This document shows, in pieces, positions 1 through 6,363 of a stretch of 6,363 bases of DNA. The notes under the pieces are model-generated. The model was given only the letters and a program-made list of their open reading frames with translations. It was not told where the DNA came from and searched no databases. Numbering within the stretch: the first letter of the stretch is position 1; the number at the start of each line of letters is the position of its first letter. Made by a program: the position numbers and the translations under genes. Origin of the DNA: an uncultured Lachnospiraceae bacterium. Its GTDB lineage: Bacteria; Bacillota; Clostridia; Lachnospirales; Lachnospiraceae. The DNA lies in the NCBI GenBank assembly GCA_934394615.1, contig CAKRRJ010000109.1, positions 1 to 6,363 of the forward strand, written 5' to 3'.

Positions 1-16
1 CAACTTTTTTAAATTT
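1..16 (-). promoter_or_regulatory. Possible start of a second tandem promoter, cut by the window edge
   Basis: Read on the minus strand the window ends in AAATTTAAAAAAGTTG. This resembles the A-tract plus GTTG that leads into the TTGACA box of the promoter at 66-94. The TTG at the very edge (bases 3 to 1) could be the first half of a second -35 box. Only three bases of the box are visible and no -10 element can be checked, so this is a guess supported by resemblance alone. Confidence 0.25.
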
Positions 17-22
17 CTTTTT

Positions 23-56
23 GAATCTTTTCAGATTCGCTTTGCTGTTTTCAGCA
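23..56 (-). other. Two small hairpins in the leader downstream of the left-edge promoter
   Basis: Two perfect inverted repeats follow each other in the RNA that would start near base 60. The first is TGCTG-AAAA-CAGCA (bases 56 to 43). The second is GAATCT-GAAA-AGATTC (bases 38 to 23), a 6 bp stem with a GNRA-type tetraloop. Neither is followed by a run of U, so they do not look like terminators. Both contain CTGAAAA, as does a hairpin in the tRNA-Ser leader at 287-302. Their role is unknown; processing or antitermination of a stable-RNA transcript is possible but not shown. Confidence 0.4.
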
Positions 57-65
57 GCGTGTTAT

Positions 66-94
66 ATCTTACCAGATATCCACGCGTTTGTCAA
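66..94 (-). promoter_or_regulatory. Strong sigma-A type promoter reading out of the left edge
   Basis: On the minus strand a perfect -35 box TTGACA (94 to 89) is followed after exactly 17 bases by the -10 box TAAGAT (71 to 66), which differs from TATAAT at one position. Transcription would start near base 60. An A-rich tract lies just upstream of the -35 box (about 112 to 97), as expected of an UP element that contacts the RNA polymerase alpha subunit. The promoter lies downstream of the tRNA-Ser gene and fires away from it, so its target is outside the window. Its strength and style suggest a stable-RNA operon, but no such gene is visible. A dyad ATATCT-TACC-AGATAT (64-79) overlaps the -10 box and may or may not matter. 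Confidence 0.75.
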
Positions 95-161
95 CAACTT
101 TTTTTATTTTCTTTCCAGACATTTTGTCTTAAAGAGAAAAAAAGAATCATCTGGAATTGAG

Positions 162-249
162 CGGAGAAAGAGGGATTTGAACCCTCGCGCCGGTTGCCCG
201 ACCTACACCCTTAGCAGGGGCGCCTCTTCGGCCTCTTGAGTATTTCTCC
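162..249 (-). tRNA. tRNA-Ser, anticodon GCU
   Basis: This 88-nt gene folds as a class II tRNA that decodes AGC and AGU serine codons. The acceptor stem GGAGAAA (249 to 243) pairs with TTTCTCC (169 to 163), with G as discriminator at 162. The anticodon loop is CU-GCU-AA, with the anticodon at 215 to 213. Its stem is CGCCC/GGGTG and includes one G-U pair. The T arm is GAGGG-TTCAAAT-CCCTC. A long variable arm containing TCGGGCAACCGG lies between them, which is diagnostic of serine rather than of a short-variable-loop tRNA. The bases after the discriminator are CTC, so CCA is not encoded and must be added by a nucleotidyltransferase. The gene has its own consensus promoter at 309-337, giving a leader of roughly 54 nt. 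No clear terminator follows it. Confidence 0.97.
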
Positions 250-286
250 GAATTTCATAATTCCATATGATCTTGCGCTGTCCACT

Positions 287-302
287 TGCGTTTTCAGACG
301 CA
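287..302 (-). other. Hairpin in the tRNA-Ser precursor leader
   Basis: TGCGT-CTGAAA-ACGCA forms a perfect 5 bp stem right at the predicted start of the tRNA-Ser transcript (near base 303). It would lie in the 5' leader that RNase P removes. The loop shares the CTGAAAA string with the hairpins at 23-56. The function is unknown. Confidence 0.35.
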
Positions 303-308
303 TAGCCT

Positions 309-337
309 ATTATATAGTACAGGCATTACTTTGTCAA
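309..337 (-). promoter_or_regulatory. Consensus sigma-A type promoter for tRNA-Ser
   Basis: Both hexamers match the consensus exactly on the minus strand: TTGACA (337 to 332), a spacer of exactly 17 bases, and TATAAT (314 to 309). Transcription should start at about base 303. Upstream lie AAAAA (347 to 343) and A7 (358 to 352), which form an UP-element-like tract. The A7 run is inside the last lysine codons of fumB, and the -35 box begins only 8 bases after the fumB stop codon. The next gene downstream is tRNA-Ser at 249. Confidence 0.9.
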
Positions 338-345
338 CCACATTT

Positions 346-900
346 TTAAACTTTTTTTGCATACTCCTGAATTGCGGTTTCATACAGGTTATTTCCCTCA
401 GAATCAATTACAACAATAACCGGGAAATCCTCTACTTGAAGTTTGCGGATTGCCTCTGTTCCAAGATCATCGTACGCGACAACCTCAGAAGAAAGGATCC
501 GTTTGGAGAGGAGTGCACCTGCTCCGCCTACTGCCGCAAAGTAGACACATCCATTTCTCACTACAGCATCAATGACTGCCTGGCTGCGTTTTCCCTTTCC
601 AACCATGGCGCCAAGTCCCAGATCGATCAGATTCGGGGCATACTTATCCATACGGCTGGCAGTAGTCGGTCCTGCTGAACCAATCGGTCTTCCCTCTCTC
701 GCCGGGGACGGTCCCATATAATAAATAACATTTCGTTCCATTTCGATTGGAAGCGGCTGTCCTGCGTCCAGTGCTTCCTGCATCCGTTTGTGTGCGGCAT
801 CTCTTGCGGTGTAGATGGTTCCAGTCAGATATACATAGTCTCCCGCTCTCAGACTCTTTGCATCTTCCCTGCTGATCGGTACCTGAATTTTTCTGTCCAT
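346..900 (-). CDS. fumB: Class I fumarate hydratase, beta subunit (C-terminal domain)
   Basis: A 184-residue protein of the Fe-S hydro-lyase tartrate/fumarate beta family, of usual length for the split enzyme. With FumA it forms the cytoplasmic enzyme that interconverts fumarate and L-malate. Visible family motifs are TARDAAHKR (31-39), GPTTASRM (77-84), MVGKGKR (99-105), AAVGGAGAL (122-130) and YDDLGTEAI (143-151). By comparison with Leishmania class I fumarase, Arg33, Thr79, Thr80, Arg83 and the lysine of the GKGK loop should contact the substrate. No iron-sulfur ligands are expected in this half and no cysteine pattern is seen. The start ATG is preceded by AAGGAG (912 to 907) at 6 bases, directly against the fumA stop codon, so translation is probably coupled. 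The last codons hold an A-tract that also serves the tRNA promoter. The related L-tartrate dehydratase subunit TtdB is the main alternative. The symbol follows clostridial usage and is not the E. coli fumB gene. Confidence 0.93.
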   Translation of the reverse strand: MDRKIQVPISREDAKSLRAGDYVYLTGTIYTARDAAHKRMQEALDAGQPLPIEMERNVIYYMGPSPAREGRPIGSAGPTTASRMDKYAPNLIDLGLGAMVGKGKRSQAVIDAVVRNGCVYFAAVGGAGALLSKRILSSEVVAYDDLGTEAIRKLQVEDFPVIVVIDSEGNNLYETAIQEYAKKV

Positions 901-912
901 AGGAATCTCCTT

Positions 913-1758
913 CTATAATACACGGTGTGCGTGACGGTTTACGTGACAGCAGATATTAATGGCTACCGGAAGTCCGGCAATATGGGTCGGATACGTTTCT
1001 ACATTTACAGACAGTGCCGTTACCGTGCCGCCCAGTCCGCCCGGTCCGATTCCAAGGCCGTTGATCCGCTCCAGCATTTCTTTTTCCAAATCTGCTGCAT
1101 AAGGAATCTCCGAATGCTCGTTTAAATTTCTGGTAAGGGCATGTTTTGCCATAATGGCGCACTTCTCAAAAGTACCGCCAACACCGACGCCAACAACCAT
1201 AGGCGGGCAGGCATTCGGACCTGCGTCCTTTACAGCAGTCAGTATGGCATTCTTAACTCCCTCGATGCCATCTGCCGGTTTCAGCATGAAGACACGGCTC
1301 ATATTCTCGCTGCCAAATCCCTTTGGTGCCAGGGTAATATCAACCTGGTCTCCCTCCACAATCTCATAATGAATAATAGCCGGGGTATTATCTTTTGTAT
1401 TTTCCCTGAGGATAGGATCTTTTACAACGGACTTTCTTAAAAAGCCATCCACATAACCATCATGAACACCCTGGTTGATGGCATCCGTCAGACTGCCGCC
1501 TTCAAAGTGTACTTCCTGTCCAACCTTGATAAATACAACTGCCATACCCGTATCCTGACAGATCGGGATCATATCCTCTCCTGCGATCTGAAGATTTTCC
1601 TGAAGCTGGGTTAAAATCTGTTTTCCAAGCGGAGATTCCTCTAAGTCCACCGCTTTCTTCATGCGCGCTGCCATATCTTCTGAAAGGAAATGGTTGGCCT
1701 CAATGCACATCTCCTTAATCGCAGCCGTAACTTCTTTTACATTTACTGTTCTCAACAT
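913..1758 (-). CDS. fumA: Class I fumarate hydratase, alpha subunit (N-terminal, [4Fe-4S] domain)
   Basis: A 281-residue protein of the Fe-S hydro-lyase tartrate/fumarate alpha family, full length for a two-subunit enzyme. It should hold the [4Fe-4S] cluster that polarises fumarate or malate for hydration or dehydration. Three cysteines fit the ligands known from E. coli FumA and the Leishmania enzyme in motif and approximate spacing: Cys67 in PICQDTG, Cys184 in NACPPMVVG and Cys271 in CHVNRHA. Asp69 of the CQDTG motif matches the catalytic aspartate. KGFGSENMSR (146-155) and GVGVGGTFEKC (190-200) are further family motifs. Class I fumarases are oxygen sensitive, which fits an anaerobe. The ATG at 1758 is preceded by AGGAGGGG (1776 to 1769) at about 10 bases, an unusually complete Shine-Dalgarno sequence. 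It is the first gene of a fumA-fumB pair, behind its own likely promoter and the gyrA terminator. L-tartrate dehydratase TtdA is the main alternative; sequence alone does not settle the substrate. Confidence 0.93.
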   Translation of the reverse strand: MLRTVNVKEVTAAIKEMCIEANHFLSEDMAARMKKAVDLEESPLGKQILTQLQENLQIAGEDMIPICQDTGMAVVFIKVGQEVHFEGGSLTDAINQGVHDGYVDGFLRKSVVKDPILRENTKDNTPAIIHYEIVEGDQVDITLAPKGFGSENMSRVFMLKPADGIEGVKNAILTAVKDAGPNACPPMVVGVGVGGTFEKCAIMAKHALTRNLNEHSEIPYAADLEKEMLERINGLGIGPGGLGGTVTALSVNVETYPTHIAGLPVAINICCHVNRHAHRVL

Positions 1759-1793
1759 GGTTTTCTGACCCCTCCTTATTTCCTGACTTTATC

Positions 1794-1821
1794 TTTATAC
1801 TGAACAGTTACAAACTCACAA
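1794..1821 (-). promoter_or_regulatory. Probable sigma-A type promoter for fumA-fumB
   Basis: On the minus strand TTGTGA (1821 to 1816, four of six consensus matches) is followed after 16 bases by TATAAA (1799 to 1794, five of six matches). The -35 box directly adjoins the T-tract of the gyrA terminator. Transcription would start near 1787 and leave a short leader of about 30 bases containing the AGGAGGGG ribosome binding site. The match is moderate. Its position between a terminator and a gene start is the better argument. Confidence 0.5.
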
Positions 1822-1869
1822 TAAAAAGGACATGCCAGACAGCTGCCAAAAACAGCCGGCAGCATGTCC
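1822..1869 (-). terminator. Rho-independent terminator of the gyrBA operon
   Basis: Beginning 35 bases after the gyrA stop codon, the minus strand has GGACATGC (1869 to 1862) pairing perfectly with GCATGTCC (1835 to 1828). An upper stem follows, built around GGCTG pairing with CAGCT (one G-U pair), with a few mismatches and a loop of TTTTTGG. The hairpin is followed at once by TTTTTAT (1827 to 1821). The long stem and U-run make this a convincing intrinsic terminator that separates the gyrase operon from the fumarase operon. Confidence 0.93.
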
Positions 1870-1904
1870 CCTTCGTTGCCTTTATAAATTACTGTTTGAT
1901 TCTG

Positions 1905-4421
1905 TTACTTTGCTTCATCCTGAGTTTCTCCGGAAAGCTCCAGATCTTCGATACCGTCTCCTTCGGACTTTTCTCCGTCGTCGCGCACCTTTGCGATGCT
2001 CGCAACGCGGATATCAGAATCCTGGTCAATGTTCATCAGTTTCACGCCGGAGGTATTTCTTCCAATGACAGAAATATCTTCCACGGAAATACGGATTACA
2101 ACACCTTCATTGGTAATCATCATGATATCGTGATCATCGTGTACCAGTTTTGCTCCTACAATGTCTCCGGTCTTCTCCGTGATCTTGTAGCAGAGCACAC
2201 CCTTACCGCCGCGGTTCTGGGCTGTGAACTCCCCGATCGGGGTACGCTTGCCCATGCCGTACTCAGATACAATCAGAAGCTTTTCACCCTGTGTATCCAT
2301 CTGCATGCCGACTACTTCATCGCCTTCGTTTAACTTCATACCGATCACGCCCATGGAAACACGTCCGGTCACACGCACGTCCGTCTCATGGAAACGGATG
2401 CACTGTCCCTTCTTGGTTACCAGGAAGATATCCTTGGTATTATCGGTTGCTTTTACCTCGATCAGCTCATCGTTTTCCTTCAGGACAATAGCCTGCAGAC
2501 CGTTCTTTCGAACATTCTCGTACTCCTTCACCGGAGTTTTCTTGACCATACCGCCGCGGGTAGCCATGAACAGATAATCCGTCTCGTGGTATTCCTTTAC
2601 CGGAATGACAGCTGTAATTTTCTCTTCCGGCTGAAGTTGTAAGAGATTGATGATAGCGGTTCCGCGAGCCGTACGGCTTCCCTCTGGGATTGCGTACGCC
2701 TTCAGGCGGTATACACGTCCCTTGTTGGTAAAGAACATGATATAATTGTGCGTCTTGGTTAACAGCAGATCCTCAATATAATCCTCATCGATGGTCTGCA
2801 TACCCTTAATGCCCTTGCCGCCGCGGTTCTGATTCTTGAAATTGTCCACACTCATGCGCTTGATGTAACCAAGCTTGGTCATAGCCACAATGGTGTTCTC
2901 ATTCGGGATCAGATCCTCCATGGACATGTCGAACTCATCAAAGCCAATCGCAGTCCGGCGATCATCACCATATTTATCGGAGATAACAAGAATCTCTTCT
3001 TTAATGACGCCAAGCAGCTTCTTCTCATCTGCAAGAATCGCCTTTAACTCTTCGATTTTTGTCATTAACTCTTTGTATTCATTCTCCAGCTTCTCGCGTT
3101 CCAAACCAGTCAGCGCGCGCAGACGCATGTCTACGATGGCCTGAGACTGGGCATCACTTAAGCCGAAGCGCTCCATCAGCTGCTGCTTTGCGATCTGAAC
3201 ATTTTCAGAACCACGGATGATGCGGATGACCTCGTCAATATGGTCTAACGCGATTAGCAAGCCCTGTAAGATATGGGCGCGCTCCTCTGCCTTGTTTAAG
3301 TCGTATTTCGTCCGGCGGGTCACTACATCTTCCTGATGCTTTAAGTAGTAGTTCAGCATCTCCAGAAGATTTAAGACTTTCGGCTGATTATCAACCAGTG
3401 CCAGCATAATGACACCAAAGGTATCCTGCAGCTGGGTATGCTTTAACAGCTGGTTTAAGATAACGTTCGCATTTACATCGCGGCGCAGCTCAATGACAAT
3501 ACGCATCCCCTGACGGTCAGACTCATCACGCAGATCGGTGATGCCTTCCACGCGCTTTTCCTTAACCAGCTCTGCAATCTTCTCGATCAGTCTCGCTTTA
3601 TTGACCAGATACGGAAGCTCCGTCACCACAATGCGGCTCTTGCCATTCGGCAGAGTCTCGATATCGGATACCGCGCGCACACGGATCTTTCCGCGGCCGG
3701 TGCGGTATGCTTCCTCAATGCCGGCTTTGCCAAGAATGGTAGCGCCGGTCGGGAAATCCGGTCCCTTTACGATCTCCAGAATCTCTTCCAGAGTGGTCTC
3801 GCGGTCTTCCTCAATGCGGTTGTCGATCAGTTTTACCACAGCACCAATTACCTCGCGCAGGTTGTGCGGCGGGATATTGGTAGCCATGCCGACTGCGATA
3901 CCAGTGGTTCCGTTTACCAGAAGGTTCGGATATCTGGACGGAAGAACAACCGGCTCTTTCTCTGTCTCATCGAAGTTCGGTGCGAAATCTACCGTGTCCT
4001 TTCCAATATCGGCAAGCATCTCCATGGAGATCCTGCTTAAGCGGGCCTCAGTGTATCGCATCGCAGCAGCGCCATCGCCGTCCACGGAACCAAAGTTCCC
4101 ATGACCGTCTACCAGCGGGTAGCGGGTAGACCACTCCTGCGCCATATTTACGAGAGCTCCATAGATTGAGCTGTCACCGTGCGGGTGATATTTACCCATG
4201 GTATCGCCGACGATACGCGCGCATTTTCTGTGAGGCTTATCCGGTCCGTTGTTCAGCTCGATCATCGAATAAAGCACACGGCGCTGAACCGGCTTTAAAC
4301 CGTCCCGCACATCCGGCAGGGCGCGGGCCGCGATAACGCTCATGGCATAATCGATATAGGACTTTTCCATAGTGGATTTTAAGTCTATATCATGAACTTT
4401 ATCAAAAATATTTGGTTCCAT
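1905..4421 (-). CDS. gyrA: DNA gyrase subunit A
   Basis: An 838-residue GyrA, full length. It is the DNA breakage-reunion subunit of the A2B2 gyrase, which introduces negative supercoils ahead of replication and transcription. The winged-helix/tower part (about 1-370) contains [14 protein letters not shown], the quinolone region [15 protein letters not shown] (77-91) and the catalytic Arg122-Tyr123 in [13 protein letters not shown] coiled-coil segment spans roughly 370-480. The C-terminal beta-pinwheel (about 505-810) carries the GyrA box QNRGGKG at 531-537, which marks the protein as gyrase rather than ParC. An identical QNRGGKG recurs at 735-741. The tail from about 812 is acidic, as in many GyrA proteins. 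Ser84 matches E. coli Ser83, but the acidic position Asp87 is Gly88 here. The ATG is preceded by AAGGAG (4433 to 4428) at 6 bases. It lies 88 bases after gyrB with no terminator between, so the two are probably co-transcribed. Confidence 0.99.
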   Translation of the reverse strand: MEPNIFDKVHDIDLKSTMEKSYIDYAMSVIAARALPDVRDGLKPVQRRVLYSMIELNNGPDKPHRKCARIVGDTMGKYHPHGDSSIYGALVNMAQEWSTRYPLVDGHGNFGSVDGDGAAAMRYTEARLSRISMEMLADIGKDTVDFAPNFDETEKEPVVLPSRYPNLLVNGTTGIAVGMATNIPPHNLREVIGAVVKLIDNRIEEDRETTLEEILEIVKGPDFPTGATILGKAGIEEAYRTGRGKIRVRAVSDIETLPNGKSRIVVTELPYLVNKARLIEKIAELVKEKRVEGITDLRDESDRQGMRIVIELRRDVNANVILNQLLKHTQLQDTFGVIMLALVDNQPKVLNLLEMLNYYLKHQEDVVTRRTKYDLNKAEERAHILQGLLIALDHIDEVIRIIRGSENVQIAKQQLMERFGLSDAQSQAIVDMRLRALTGLEREKLENEYKELMTKIEELKAILADEKKLLGVIKEEILVISDKYGDDRRTAIGFDEFDMSMEDLIPNENTIVAMTKLGYIKRMSVDNFKNQNRGGKGIKGMQTIDEDYIEDLLLTKTHNYIMFFTNKGRVYRLKAYAIPEGSRTARGTAIINLLQLQPEEKITAVIPVKEYHETDYLFMATRGGMVKKTPVKEYENVRKNGLQAIVLKENDELIEVKATDNTKDIFLVTKKGQCIRFHETDVRVTGRVSMGVIGMKLNEGDEVVGMQMDTQGEKLLIVSEYGMGKRTPIGEFTAQNRGGKGVLCYKITEKTGDIVGAKLVHDDHDIMMITNEGVVIRISVEDISVIGRNTSGVKLMNIDQDSDIRVASIAKVRDDGEKSEGDGIEDLELSGETQDEAK

Positions 4422-4449
4422 ATTGTTCTCCTTGTTGTCTCATTGCATC

Positions 4450-4507
4450 GGAAAGCGCATGCTATGCGGCTTTCCCGCAGCGTTTCTGTAACCTTCGGGT
4501 CACGCTG
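4450..4507 (-). other. Two consecutive hairpins in the gyrB-gyrA spacer
   Basis: The 88-base spacer folds on the gyrBA mRNA into two structures. The first (4507 to 4478) can pair CAGCGT with ACGCTG around an inner GUGACC-CGAA-GGUUAC stem-loop. The two pairings share a couple of bases and so partly compete. The second (4475 to 4450) pairs GGAAAGCCGCAT with ATGCGCTTTCC around an AGC loop, giving 11 pairs with a single bulged C. Neither is followed by a U-run, so they are not intrinsic terminators. The second ends 16 bases before the gyrA ribosome binding site. A role in mRNA processing, stability or gyrA expression level is inference. Confidence 0.6.
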
Positions 4508-4509
4508 CA

Positions 4510-6363
<1,854 letters not shown>

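Noticed and set aside
117..156. Inverted repeats TTCCAGA/TCTGGAA (113-119 with 150-156) and AGACA/TGTCT next to a U-rich stretch, as a possible terminator after tRNA-Ser
   Set aside because: The U-rich tract lies inside the large loop rather than after the stem, the two repeats share bases, and what follows on the minus strand is A-rich. It does not have the form of an intrinsic terminator.
21..239. Open plus-strand frame of 72 codons at the left edge
   Set aside because: It runs antisense through the tRNA-Ser gene, has no convincing ribosome binding site and its product resembles nothing known.
286..678. Plus-strand frame of 130 codons across the fumB end
   Set aside because: It overlaps the tRNA promoter and fumB in antisense. 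The composition is a shadow of fumB, with no ribosome binding site.
3538..4104. Long plus-strand frame of 188 codons opposite gyrA
   Set aside because: It is antisense to the most conserved part of gyrA. Its Ser/Arg/Pro-rich product is what the complementary strand of such a gene gives, and no start signals were found.
4422..4509. A separate promoter for gyrA in the spacer after gyrB
   Set aside because: The spacer holds stable hairpins but no recognisable TTGACA/TATAAT pair at suitable spacing, so co-transcription with gyrB is preferred.

Overview
The window carries a housekeeping gene block from an anaerobic, gut-type member of the Firmicutes, most likely Clostridia of the Lachnospiraceae type. 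That assignment is an inference from three things: the wording of the GyrA and GyrB proteins, the two-subunit oxygen-sensitive class I fumarase, and a tRNA-Ser gene of Bacillus/Clostridium type with no encoded CCA. Everything I can support is on the minus strand, so transcription runs from the right edge to the left edge.

Layout in transcription order: gyrB (6363 to 4510, start beyond the right edge); an 88-base spacer with two compact hairpins; gyrA (4421 to 1905); a strong intrinsic terminator (1869 to 1822); a probable promoter and a strong ribosome binding site; fumA (1758 to 913); a 12-base gap; fumB (900 to 346); a consensus sigma-A type promoter (337 to 309); tRNA-Ser(GCU) (249 to 162); then an AT-rich stretch with a second strong sigma-A type promoter (94 to 66) firing out of the left edge. 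The last bases of the window look like the start of another promoter of the same style. A tandem set of this kind would suit a stable-RNA (rRNA/tRNA) operon just outside the window. That is inferred, not seen.

GyrB and GyrA together form DNA gyrase (A2B2), which introduces negative supercoils using ATP. All catalytic motifs are intact in both. FumA and FumB together form one class I [4Fe-4S] fumarate hydratase. FumA carries the three cluster cysteines and FumB carries the GPTT substrate loop, and all key residues are present. The gyr terminator separates the gyrase operon from the fumarase operon. No terminator separates fumB from the tRNA gene, whose promoter sits directly against the fumB stop codon.

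I found no undescribed biological system here, no mobile element and no CRISPR array. The points most worth a second look are a glycine at the quinolone-bridge acidic position of GyrA, the structured gyrB-gyrA spacer, the tRNA promoter set into the end of fumB, and the left-edge promoters with their repeated CTGAAAA hairpins.
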